A DNA stretch of 64,000 nt from Salinarchaeum sp. IM2453 (GTDB lineage: Archaea; Halobacteriota; Halobacteria; Halobacteriales; Salinarchaeaceae), in NCBI RefSeq assembly GCF_019693215.1, contig NZ_CP081183.1, positions 2,545,226 through 2,609,225 on the forward strand, given 5' to 3'. Under the pieces are notes generated by a model. It was not told where the DNA came from. It was given only the letters and a program-made list of their open reading frames with translations, and made no database searches. Every line of letters starts with the position of its first letter. The first letter of the stretch is position 1. The translations under genes were made by a program, and so were the position numbers. Below, one piece after another: positions 34,818 to 42,764 of this stretch.

Positions 34818-35210
34818 TTACGTTTCTTGTGTATATAGGACAAGTAGTACAACGATCAACAGAACTTGTGCGACTTTATCGATAACTTCGATCGGTCCAA
34901 GCACAGTGAAATCAAAGTCTTGGATCAGCTCCGGCCGGGTCAGAGCAACCCAAGCAATAATCTGGCCTAGCGTAAATGGAATACCGAGTAAATAGACAAA
35001 CCGGCGTTTGACATCTGCAATGACAAGCCAGCTACCCACAACAAATCCAATTGCTGCCACAAGGAACGAGAACCCCATCCAGTGTGGTAGGAACTGGATT
35101 CCGAGAATCAAATGAATAGCTCCACTGATTAGCGCTAACCCGACACCTATCCAATGAAGCCCTTGCATTGAATCAAGCTTTGCGGACAAATCAACATTAC
35201 TAGTCGACAT
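34818..35210 (-). CDS. Four-helix haloarchaeal membrane protein (DUF7475-like)
   Basis: A 130-residue protein with four transmembrane helices (about residues 16-38, 43-66, 72-92, 105-125). It starts MSTSNVDLSAKLDSMQGLHW. The phrase GLALISGAIHLILGIQFLPH and LGIPFTLGQIIAWVAL match a haloarchaea-specific small membrane protein family that I recall as DUF7475. Function unknown. It lies between the two paralogous genes at 34044 and 35308, each bounded by an IS end. Confidence 0.7.
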   Translation of the reverse strand: MSTSNVDLSAKLDSMQGLHWIGVGLALISGAIHLILGIQFLPHWMGFSFLVAAIGFVVGSWLVIADVKRRFVYLLGIPFTLGQIIAWVALTRPELIQDFDFTVLGPIEVIDKVAQVLLIVVLLVLYTQET

Positions 35211-35264
35211 CTGAACGTTCTATGTCCGATATCGGTTTAACACTTGTCGTGATCACAATTCTAA

Positions 35265-35311
35265 TAGAGACCACAGCGAAGCAACGGGCCACCGCGCCCG
35301 TGGTACTTCAC
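35265..35311 (-). mobile_element. 47-bp IS end, inverted copy of 951-997
   Basis: This 47-base sequence matches 951-997 in reverse orientation with three differences. It can fold (ACCACGGGCGCGGTGG). The stop codon of the neighbouring minus-strand gene (35308-35871) lies inside it, so the element end provides that gene's 3' end. Confidence 0.6.
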
Positions 35312-35871
35312 GCTGATCGGAATGTGTCGTTTTTTGAGCTACGGGAGGAACGGATTAGTTGGTTTCTGTCGATACAAGCACGAAGGTGCTGCTCCCCCTT
35401 GACTGGGCTTATGTGTTTACCTTGGCTATGGTCGTTGGGGTGTCTGAAAATATTCAGTTCCTGATGAGCCCAGATCTCTGTATGTCCTTCAGATGTTGGA
35501 AATAGTCGCACATGGTATTGCCATTGTCCAGTTTTACCGTTCGGCCAATACACTAAGTTTCCTCGTTCAAAAATCGTTGTTTCATTGCGACTGTATGCCT
35601 GAAGCTGTGATAGGAAGAATCTTTCAAAGCCGTGCTCTGTTTGTAGTTGTTGACGTGCGGTTGCTGGATCAACCTTCCATGTTGCTACATACTCTTCTTC
35701 GGGGGCATCGTGCAATCTGAAAGGTCCAAATCGAACACTAATTGGCAGTCGATATGATAACAAAGAAGCATAATATCGTAAACGCCACACATCAGTGACA
35801 AGAGTGAATAACGTAGCAGCTATCAAATAAGTTTTAACTCGAAGCCAAGTGCGGTAATCCTCTTGAGACAT
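35308..35871 (-). CDS. Haloarchaeal conserved protein with tail altered by an IS end
   Basis: A 187-residue paralogue of 34044-34607 in the opposite direction. It has one N-terminal helix (YLIAATLFTLVTDVW), the shared TGQWQYHVRLFPTSEGH core and EIWAHQELN. Its tail (SRSSKNDTFRSA) is unlike the acidic ending of the paralogue and ends on a TGA in the IS end at 35265-35311, so the last residues are probably not ancestral. Function unknown. The two paralogues face each other with a small membrane protein gene between them. Confidence 0.6.
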   Translation of the reverse strand: MSQEDYRTWLRVKTYLIAATLFTLVTDVWRLRYYASLLSYRLPISVRFGPFRLHDAPEEEYVATWKVDPATARQQLQTEHGFERFFLSQLQAYSRNETTIFERGNLVYWPNGKTGQWQYHVRLFPTSEGHTEIWAHQELNIFRHPNDHSQGKHISPVKGEQHLRACIDRNQLIRSSRSSKNDTFRSA

Positions 35872-35922
35872 TGCTTGCTATATGTACTAAGGGGTACTAA
35901 CCGTGTTGTCGGGGATTTATTC

Positions 35923-35970
35923 TTACAGCGGTAGCGAGGCAAACGCCCGCCAGCTTTAGCCGAAGTAGGA
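35923..35970 (+). mobile_element. Solo left end of the MITE family
   Basis: TTACAGCGGTAGCGAGGC followed by CCAGCTTTAGCC matches the left ends of the 500-bp elements at 27597 and 37025, but the rest of the element is missing. Confidence 0.55.
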
Positions 35971-36152
35971 TTCAAACACAGATAATTCTATACTTGTTAA
36001 GGACTTCAAAATCAATCTCTGAGGCACCCTGCTTGTTATCTATGTAGACTATACGCTATATGACAACGCTTCCGATTAACATCCTTCTGCCTATGAATTG
36101 GGTTTTTGCCTCGGGCTACTATGTCTTGGAGCATCACACGTCAGTACGGGTA

Positions 36153-36911
36153 TTATGTATGACTCATCCAGCCAATAGCATATAGCCAGTCGACCGCAAA
36201 ACTGTATGTAATTGGGATCATTGCAATGACGGCGAGGAACCAAGTAACGCCTGATGGGACCCCAGGTAGCAATACAACAAATACTGCAATCATACTGGTT
36301 GCTCCGACATATGTCCGACGTTTTCTGGGTGGCAAGTCATGGACAGCATATCCTTTATGTTGGCGAAGTTTCTTCCCCAAGAAGAATACGTATTGGTATA
36401 ATCCGATCGCAACGAACACTGCCGGTGCAGCCCCGAGTCGAACAGCAACGATGGTACCAATCAAAATAGCAAATGCATCGACCTGAGTGTCAAACTCACC
36501 ACCGAATGTTGAAGTTTCATCCATCCGTCTTGCGACATATCCGTCTATTCCATCAAGTGCTGCTACTGCAGCAAACAGCACAGCGGGAAGCCAGTTGGCT
36601 GTTTCCGCTCCGGTACCAGCAACGATGAACCCACCAAGAAGTACAGCGCCGGTTGCGCGGATAGCAGTAATCCGACTTGCTAACGTAAGAACAGGATTAT
36701 CGACCTGTACAGCGGCACGCTGCAAAACCAGCCAAAGCACGAGTAGATAGCCCCCAAATGTAATGCCGACTCCTAGTAAGAATAATACACTCTGACCATT
36801 AGGACCGAACAAGACGCTGACAGCGAGAGCTGTGATAACTGCACTGAGAAGTGTTGCTTGTCCAAACGGAGATCCAGCCCTGAACCAACCCTGACGAATG
36901 GTGACGTCCAC
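36153..36911 (-). CDS. CDP-alcohol phosphatidyltransferase
   Basis: A 252-residue membrane protein with six or so helices. It contains the CDP-alcohol phosphotransferase signature: DGIDGYVARRMDETSTFGGE followed by FDTQVDA (DGX2ARX8GX3DX3D, with the final Asp pair). It joins a CDP-activated lipid to an alcohol, as in archaeal phospholipid head-group synthesis (archaetidylglycerol- or archaetidylserine-type). The specific alcohol cannot be read. Setting: an envelope gene region between two MITE copies. Confidence 0.85.
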   Translation of the reverse strand: MDVTIRQGWFRAGSPFGQATLLSAVITALAVSVLFGPNGQSVLFLLGVGITFGGYLLVLWLVLQRAAVQVDNPVLTLASRITAIRATGAVLLGGFIVAGTGAETANWLPAVLFAAVAALDGIDGYVARRMDETSTFGGEFDTQVDAFAILIGTIVAVRLGAAPAVFVAIGLYQYVFFLGKKLRQHKGYAVHDLPPRKRRTYVGATSMIAVFVVLLPGVPSGVTWFLAVIAMIPITYSFAVDWLYAIGWMSHT

Positions 36912-37024
36912 AAGGCATTATATGGCTCCACTTAACAAAGCGTCTCGCCTCCGGCAAAAGTTTGTATTAATAAAATAATATTTTCCGAACAGCGAACGTT
37001 ATTTTAGCAAATAGTTAGACATTG
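36912..37024. other. AT-rich spacer before MITE copy 2
   Basis: AT-rich DNA upstream of the CDP-alcohol phosphatidyltransferase gene (minus strand), presumably containing its promoter. Nothing else is seen. Confidence 0.3.
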
Positions 37025-37524
37025 TTACAGCGGTAGCGAGGCGAAAGCCCACCCCTTCAGGGGTGTGGATGAAGCCGACATGATATGTCACAAACAACGT
37101 GACATAGACCGGTTGTAATCCCAACGTTTATTCTATGCGAAATACTATAAGTTGGTAGGCAGGCGACATGCTGCTGCGGGGAACGTGCTCACGCTCAAGC
37201 TGGCCACGAGTGCGTCTCAACTCTTACATTCACACACCTTCGCAGCCCAACCAGCAGCGGTTGGCATGTCACCCAAGCGCTCCCCACGTGTGGCTGTAAC
37301 GGGGAGTGGGGCCGATGGCCCGGCCCGCTGCTCACGGTGCTGGACGCCCGTGAGTGTCACTCCCTTCTTGGGAGGGCAACACCGAGTGGATACCCAACAC
37401 GCCACACCCACACCGTGTGGGCAAAGGGTGTGTCAGCAAACCCGCACGTTCACAGCCGGGATAATCAATCTGGTTGGATTACCTACGGAGGAATCTTCGC
37501 CCTTTAAGGCGGAGAGGAGGTCAA
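37025..37524 (+). mobile_element. 500-bp MITE-like element, copy 2
   Basis: Same length and orientation as 27597-28096. Left end TTACAGCGGTAGCGAGGCG, right end GGAGAGGAGGTCAA; the internal hairpins differ (CCCTTCAGGGG at left, CCCTTTAAGGCGG at right) but stay self-complementary, meaning compensatory change. This suggests selection for the structures recognised by a TnpA. No intact transposase inside. It ends 22 bases before the start codon of the glycerophosphodiesterase gene. Confidence 0.75.
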
Positions 37525-37546
37525 GTTGAGAAGATAGGAAATCGAG

Positions 37547-38323
37547 TTGGAAGAAAACCTAACCGATCGCAGCCAATACAGTGGAACTGTGGATCAACAC
37601 GGCGACATTGACTGGATTCAGAGTCAACCAATTGCACACCGAGGATTGCACTCAACATCTGTTCCTGAAAACTCAATTGCGGCGTGCCAACGTGCAATCA
37701 CCGAAGGCCATGCCATTGAGTTAGATGTTCGACTATCCGCAGATAATACTCCAGTTGTATTCCATGACGAAACGCTATCACGCTTAACCGAAACAACGGG
37801 AACGGTTGCTAATCATACGTGGGATGAACTTCAAGATCTTCGGCTTGCTGGCACAGACGAACGAATTCCGCGCCTGCAAGATGTGTTAGAGCTCATTGAT
37901 GGAGCAGAGCCACTGTGTATTGAGATCAAAAACGATGATCGTCCCGGGGAGCTTGAGGCAGCGGTCATCGGTGTCTTGGATAATTATGACGGACCATTTG
38001 CAGTTCAGTCATTCAATCCACTATCACTGGGATACATTCGTGCACATAGGCCCAGATGGCCCCGTGGACAGTTATCTGGATCGTTTAGTCAAGTTGATGG
38101 GCTCGCATATTATGAGAAGTTTACACTAGAACGGTTGGCAGCAAACATACATAGCCGACCACAGTTTATTGGATACCGTTGTACTGACCTCCCTTACTGG
38201 CCTGTCACCGCACATCAGAAGCTAGGACTGCCTATACTCGCTTGGACAGTGCAAACACCTGCTGAATTGCAGCATGCAAGAAACCATGCAGATAATGTGA
38301 TTTTTGAGGAAATTCGTCTGTGA
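37547..38323 (+). CDS. ugpQ: Glycerophosphodiester phosphodiesterase
   Basis: A 258-residue soluble enzyme of the GDPD family (TIM barrel). Key residues: IAHRGLHSTSVPENSIAAC (catalytic His-Arg and Glu-Asn), HAIELDVRLSADNTPVVFHD (Glu-Leu-Asp metal site and second catalytic His), LCIEIKNDDR (Glu-x-Lys) and LPILAWTVQTP near the end. It would hydrolyse glycerophosphodiesters to an alcohol and glycerol phosphate. The first in-frame start is a TTG at 37547, 22 bases after the MITE end. So the N-terminal 25 residues (MEENLTDRSQYSGTVDQHG) and the promoter may have been changed by the insertion. Confidence 0.88.
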   Translation: MEENLTDRSQYSGTVDQHGDIDWIQSQPIAHRGLHSTSVPENSIAACQRAITEGHAIELDVRLSADNTPVVFHDETLSRLTETTGTVANHTWDELQDLRLAGTDERIPRLQDVLELIDGAEPLCIEIKNDDRPGELEAAVIGVLDNYDGPFAVQSFNPLSLGYIRAHRPRWPRGQLSGSFSQVDGLAYYEKFTLERLAANIHSRPQFIGYRCTDLPYWPVTAHQKLGLPILAWTVQTPAELQHARNHADNVIFEEIRL

Positions 38324-38349
38324 AGGATGTATCTTACTCAGACTGTGTA

Positions 38350-38415
38350 TTGATCGTTCCGACCGCTGTCCCCTCTTCAATAAACAGTAAAAGTGGTTAA
38401 GAGTTGAGTGGTTGC
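38350..38415 (-). pseudogene. Fragment of hypE
   Basis: About 65 bases match a piece of the hypE gene at 43450-43516. It includes a perfect run of 24 bases (CGACCGCTGTCCCCTCTTCA plus four more), and the match then continues with gaps and substitutions (AGTGGTTAAGAGTTGAGTGG versus AGTAATTGAGAGTGGAGTAG). Both copies run in the same direction. No longer an open gene. It lies downstream of the promoter-like repeat at 38539-38640, as the order in a lost second hydrogenase operon would require. Confidence 0.6.
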
Positions 38416-38470
38416 GGTCAACTGCCTTGGGGGCAAGCCCCGTGGCATCCGCCTCGTACCGCCTGTGAAA
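38411..38470 (-). mobile_element. Solo IS end
   Basis: GGCAAGCCCCGTGGCATCCG and CCTCGTACCGCCTGTGAAA match the ends at 3069-3120 (inverted) and 13983-14045. It lies between the hypE fragment and the promoter-like repeat. Confidence 0.5.
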
Positions 38471-38538
38471 TTTCCGGGTGGCCGAGCAAATTCAGTAGAC
38501 GAGTATCTCGGGCTCGTTCTATCCACTAACGAAGCCAC

Positions 38539-38640
38539 AATGTAACATTACGCGCAGAGATTTGCTGAAGAACCGAACCGTAGTACGAACAGACACCGTC
38601 ATTTTTCAGGCGTTGAAATTTGCCCACATGTGGATGAAAT
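38539..38640 (+). repeat. Diverged copy of the hydrogenase promoter region
   Basis: About 100 bases align with 48273-48373 in the same orientation, with roughly three quarters identity by eye: GTAACATTAC versus GTAATATTAC, then CAGAGATTTGC, GAGAACCG-like, TAGTAC, TTTTTCAG, GTTGAAA and TTTGCCCACA. The copy at 48.3 kb lies directly upstream of the hydrogenase operon. Here nothing follows on the minus strand except the hypE fragment and an IS end. The two copies bracket 39.1-48.2 kb as direct repeats. Confidence 0.65.
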
Positions 38641-38742
38641 GTACAATAAAGCTATTATTGAAATTCTTTGGGAAGTTGCTTTCAAGTTGGTATTTCCAGT
38701 TGGATTTATTAATATAAAATTTAATATTAATAACTAAGAACT

Positions 38743-39102
38743 GTGTACAGACACATTCAGAAGTTTGCTGAGGCACACGATATTCCGTACCGCGGCCTTC
38801 CGGACGTTAACACCGATCGGCAGTATACGGGGGATGATATTCCCGAGCTAATCGAGTACTTACAGTCAGATTATTTTCTGAACCGGGAAATAGCGGCAAG
38901 ACAGATTGGGTATGTTGCACAGCGATACCACACCCAGGCGACAGTGAAAGACAAAGAAACAATCCAGCAGTTAGAGCCGGCAATCAATGCACTTGAGCCA
39001 CTGTTGGATGATGTCTCTCCATCTGTTCGGAAAGCAGCTGGTGCTGCACTAGATTCCCTCCGTCCATTATTTCCGGACAAGGTTCCTGAACACGGTCATT
39101 GA
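38743..39102 (+). CDS. Small HEAT-repeat-like protein
   Basis: A 119-residue acidic helical protein. The start is GTG at 38743; an in-frame TAA lies a few codons upstream, so no longer form is possible. It contains IQKFAEAHDIPYRGLPDVN, then paired helices (DIPELIEYLQSDYFLNREIA; INALEPLLDDVSPSVRKAAG) fitting one or two HEAT-type repeats, which suggests a protein-protein interface. It is convergent with the hydrogenase operon (88 bases between stops). HEAT-repeat proteins can accompany hydrogenase or phycobilisome maturation in bacteria, but a link here is only a guess from location. Confidence 0.55.
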   Translation: MYRHIQKFAEAHDIPYRGLPDVNTDRQYTGDDIPELIEYLQSDYFLNREIAARQIGYVAQRYHTQATVKDKETIQQLEPAINALEPLLDDVSPSVRKAAGAALDSLRPLFPDKVPEHGH

Positions 39103-39190
39103 CGTAAGGAGCTGGATAGATTTTGGTGTTTGCTTTGTTGGCCACTGGCGGTGAAACATTAATGTTGGATTGACTGGATGCATTGCAGTG

Positions 39191-41563
39191 CTACTTACTG
39201 TTCTGCTGTTTCGCTGCAGCAACTGTTGCCTGCCCGTATGCTATTCCTCCGTCTCCAGGTGGAATATCTTCGTTGATGATGAAATCGAAGTTTTCCGTAC
39301 TGACAACCCGTTCAATTACATTCGTGATCTGCTCGTTGTATGCTACTCCTCCAGCTACTCCAACGGCTGAACAATTACGTTCTTCTGCCGCCTTAACAGC
39401 CAGTGTTGCAAACATTTCTGCCAGATGATACTGGGCCGTTGCTGCAATATCTGCGATTGAAACACCTTCTGAGAGTAAGCTAAGTAGTTCATCGATCAGT
39501 GCTGGTGTATCAATCACTGTTCGACCATTGTATTGTCGTGTTGATTGATCTATTGCGTGTACGGCTCCGGTCTGTGCAACCGCCTCTAATCGCATCGCCG
39601 GTTCTGCTTGGTATTGGCGTTGGTGACAACATCCAAGCAATGCACTCACTGCGTCTAGAACTCGTCCAGCACTGCTTGTGATTGGTGTATTAACATTAGC
39701 GACAAGCTGTCGGTATGCAACAGATAGTTCATCATCAGTAGGAAAAGAAACTGGAGATTGATCGATTACAGATTTGATTCGTGCTTTGTCATACGCTGGA
39801 TGTTCGGATAGAATACCGATAAGCATCCGACCCGGAACCTCTGTTGCTCGGTCACCGCCAGGCATCGGGACCGGATAGCAGCCACCAACGCGATCAAACG
39901 CTGTAAGTGATGTCTCCAAGATTTCCCCTCCCCAAATCGTCTCGTCTGGTCCGTATCCCATTCCGTCAACCGCAATTATGATAGCTCGGTCTTTGTCATG
40001 TTCTGCTAGAACTCCCGCTGCATGTGCATGGTGATGTTGTACAGGGACATGTACATAGTCATGTTCGTCATACTGTTGTTTCGCATAACGAGTTGTGTTA
40101 AAGTCAGGATGAAGATCATATGCGACAGCATCCACCTGCTCTACGTCAAGAAGCGATTGTAGATGCTGAACGGCTGTATTGTATGCCTGCCGTGACGAGA
40201 GATTGTTAGCGCTTCCAATGTGCTGTGTAAGATAACATGCTGACCCATCGAGAATAGCTGGAACAGTATTTCGATCTGCCCCTGCTGCAAACACACTTCC
40301 ACTAGCTGGAGTAGCTAAACCTTGTGGTGCAAACCCCCTAGATCGTCGTATCTGTATTGATCGGTCACCGTGCATACGGATCACAGAGTCATCACATCGA
40401 GCACCAATAGAACGGTTGTGTAACAGAATCCCATCAATGTCATCGCCAAGATCTGAGACCACGGTACTGTTTTCGGTTATTGTTGGCTGTCCAGAGATAT
40501 TTGCAGAGGTAAAGACAATCGGAAAATCAAGATGTTCGAATAGTAGGTGGTGAAGTCCAGAATACGGTAGCATAACCCCGATTGTATGCAAGCCTGGAGC
40601 GATATTCTGAGCTGTGCTAGTGCTATCGTTATCTTTGTCCAGCAGGACAATCGGCTGTTGAAACGACTGTAGTGTTTCGCGTTCAGGTGTTGAAACTACA
40701 GCGATGTCACGTGCTGCCGCAGTGTCAGGCACCATAACTGCAAATGGCTTTGTTGGCCGATTGGTGATCTCGCGAAGATCGGCTACTGTCTTACTGCAGC
40801 GTGCATCACAGACAAGGTGAAATCCGCCTACACCTTTGATCGCCAGTAGACTACCGGACCGGATCGATTGGGCAACGTCGCGTATTGCTTTCGTTCCACT
40901 GCTTTTTGGGTCTGGCGTACCGGGGAATCGGTCACGTTTGTCTTCTGAAGTAGCGAATGTATACTCGGATGCAGTATTGTGTTCGTAGTAATGCAGACTT
41001 GGTCCGCATTCTGGGCATGCAATTGTTTGTGCATGATATCGGCGGTTAGATGGTTCTGTATATCGTTGATGACAGGAATCACACAGAGGAAATGGTTTCA
41101 TCGAGGTTCGTTCACGATCATACGGCATTTTCTCGATAACAGTAAATCGAGGACCACAGTTGACACACGATGTAGCCCAGTAGTTGTAATATGGTGACTC
41201 TTTGTTTTGAATATCTGCAAGACAGTCTTCGCATATTGCGGTATCCGGTGGAATAGGAACTTGGTTCAGAGAGAACTGTTGATCCGAGTTACGTATTGTA
41301 AACTTGTCTGATCCGGTTGGATAGCACTGCTCAGTCTGAATACTATCAACTGACGCAAGCGGCGGATATTCTGTTTGAATTGTTTCTATTACATGATCAA
41401 CTGCCGATGGTGACCCTTCTAATTCGATTTCAACCACGCCTCCAGCATTACGTACGTATCCGCTGACTTCGTATTGTACTGCTGTCCTGTAGACAAACGG
41501 GCGAAATCCAACTCCTTGCACCGTACCGTTAACCGTGACCCGCCTGCGAATCTCTTCAGTCAT
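39191..41563 (-). CDS. hypF: HypF, carbamoyl phosphate-dependent hydrogenase maturation protein
   Basis: A 790-residue multidomain protein, start ATG 41563 (MTEEIRRRVTVNG); a TTG six codons upstream would overlap the hypB stop. N-terminal acylphosphatase (NGTVQGVGFRPFVYRTA), then paired zinc fingers (CEDCLADI, CVNCGPR, CDSCHQRY, CPECGP), a YrdC-like domain (GSLLAIKGVGGFHLVCDA) and a Kae1/TobZ-like C-terminal domain (VPVQHHHAHAAGVLAEHD, GVAGGVAYNEQI). It converts carbamoyl phosphate to a thiocarbamate on HypE, the precursor of the two cyanide ligands of the NiFe centre. It is the last gene of the hydrogenase operon. All catalytic domains appear intact. Confidence 0.93.
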   Translation of the reverse strand: MTEEIRRRVTVNGTVQGVGFRPFVYRTAVQYEVSGYVRNAGGVVEIELEGSPSAVDHVIETIQTEYPPLASVDSIQTEQCYPTGSDKFTIRNSDQQFSLNQVPIPPDTAICEDCLADIQNKESPYYNYWATSCVNCGPRFTVIEKMPYDRERTSMKPFPLCDSCHQRYTEPSNRRYHAQTIACPECGPSLHYYEHNTASEYTFATSEDKRDRFPGTPDPKSSGTKAIRDVAQSIRSGSLLAIKGVGGFHLVCDARCSKTVADLREITNRPTKPFAVMVPDTAAARDIAVVSTPERETLQSFQQPIVLLDKDNDSTSTAQNIAPGLHTIGVMLPYSGLHHLLFEHLDFPIVFTSANISGQPTITENSTVVSDLGDDIDGILLHNRSIGARCDDSVIRMHGDRSIQIRRSRGFAPQGLATPASGSVFAAGADRNTVPAILDGSACYLTQHIGSANNLSSRQAYNTAVQHLQSLLDVEQVDAVAYDLHPDFNTTRYAKQQYDEHDYVHVPVQHHHAHAAGVLAEHDKDRAIIIAVDGMGYGPDETIWGGEILETSLTAFDRVGGCYPVPMPGGDRATEVPGRMLIGILSEHPAYDKARIKSVIDQSPVSFPTDDELSVAYRQLVANVNTPITSSAGRVLDAVSALLGCCHQRQYQAEPAMRLEAVAQTGAVHAIDQSTRQYNGRTVIDTPALIDELLSLLSEGVSIADIAATAQYHLAEMFATLAVKAAEERNCSAVGVAGGVAYNEQITNVIERVVSTENFDFIINEDIPPGDGGIAYGQATVAAAKQQNSK

Positions 41564-41577
41564 ATACAATGCTGTGA

Positions 41578-42363
41578 TCAATGATGTGCGTGGTCGTGTG
41601 TCCGAAGCTCGTCGATTTGAGTAAGCAACGACTGCATTGTCTCGGGGTGCTGAGCGTTTGTTTTGAAAACTGGCATATCTGGGTTAATATCTTTGATGTC
41701 CGCATGCATTTGATCAACGCTTACACCGACAGCAGCAGCGATATCAACTTTATTTATAACACCAATATCACAGGACTGAAACAAGACAGGATGCTTTCGA
41801 ACAACATCGTCGCCTTCAGTTGTACTGACTACAAGAACCCGTGCCTGTGCTCCAAGTGGAAAGTCTGCTGGACATACCATATTCCCGACATTCTCAATAA
41901 ATAGCACATCAATTTCAGACAAATCAAAGTCAGAGAGTGCGTTCTCAACCAGCCCTGGATCAAGATGGCACTCTTTCCCAGTACTAACATCACTTACAGC
42001 GACATCGTGCTGTTTGAATCGCTGTGCATCGTCATCCCCAGCAACATCACCAACAATGACGCCGATAGAGGCGTCAGTTCCAATGTGATCGATGACTTGC
42101 TCGATAAGTGTCGTTTTTCCACTTCCTGTCGCTCCGAGGAATTCAATACTTAAAATATCATGCTCATGTGCAATCCGTTCGTGTAGCCGTTCTGCCTCTT
42201 TTTGATACTGCGACAGTATGTCATCTGTTTCTATGGAATGATCGTGTTCGTGGGAATCGTGATTCCCAACTCGGTGAGCACGGGTCACTAGTGAGTTCAC
42301 GAGTTGGACTACCGGTTTTGTGTCGATACCGTTGGATTTCGGAATGTTATGCATGCAATACAT
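41578..42363 (-). CDS. hypB: HypB, nickel-insertion GTPase
   Basis: A 261-residue protein with start ATG 42363, 4 bases beyond the hypA stop. It has P-loop GATGSGKTTLIEQVIDHIG, switch-like region GDVAGDDDAQRF, CHLDPGLV, IENVGNMVCPADF and GVINKVDIAAAVG (NKxD). Two His-rich stretches (NHDSHEHDHS near residue 35, DHAHH at the end) suggest nickel storage. HypB delivers Ni to the large-subunit precursor with HypA. The lengthened, His-rich form is similar to bacterial nickel-storing HypB proteins. Tightly packed between hypA and hypF. Confidence 0.93.
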   Translation of the reverse strand: MYCMHNIPKSNGIDTKPVVQLVNSLVTRAHRVGNHDSHEHDHSIETDDILSQYQKEAERLHERIAHEHDILSIEFLGATGSGKTTLIEQVIDHIGTDASIGVIVGDVAGDDDAQRFKQHDVAVSDVSTGKECHLDPGLVENALSDFDLSEIDVLFIENVGNMVCPADFPLGAQARVLVVSTTEGDDVVRKHPVLFQSCDIGVINKVDIAAAVGVSVDQMHADIKDINPDMPVFKTNAQHPETMQSLLTQIDELRTHDHAHH

Positions 42364-42367
42364 GGTG

Positions 42368-42757
42368 TCACGTGGGTTTGCTTGTGGAGCTGCTCGTTTC
42401 CTGTAATCGTATATTCGATAGGTAGCATCCATCACCTTGTGTGAACGTGATTTGACTGTTACACTCTGGACATCGATCTGTTGGGATGGTCATTACGGAA
42501 TCATCAATCGACGGGGGAGTGCCTGACCAACCACAGCTGCATTTTCCGAGAGTCTCGATACGCTCAACGGCAATGGATGCGTCCTCGAGAAGCGTACTGA
42601 CGGCAATTGTCTCAATGCAGAATTCCAATTGTGTTGGATTAATATGAGTCCGTTCTCCAACACTGATAGTGACTGACTGAACCCTGCGATATTCAGACTC
42701 ATCAACGACTGAGGAAACTTCATCAATCAGGTCCTGCGCGATTGTCATTTCATGCAT
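42368..42757 (-). CDS. hypA: HypA, nickel metallochaperone
   Basis: A 129-residue protein beginning MHEMTIAQDLIDEV with the Met-His-Glu nickel site. The zinc site is seen as CSCGWSG and CPECN, close to the typical CXXC-CXXC arrangement but with the first pair as CXC. HypA works with HypB to insert nickel after the Fe(CN)2CO group is in place. Its stop is four bases from the hypB start. Confidence 0.92.
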   Translation of the reverse strand: MHEMTIAQDLIDEVSSVVDESEYRRVQSVTISVGERTHINPTQLEFCIETIAVSTLLEDASIAVERIETLGKCSCGWSGTPPSIDDSVMTIPTDRCPECNSQITFTQGDGCYLSNIRLQETSSSTSKPT

Positions 42758-42764
42758 AGGTTGA

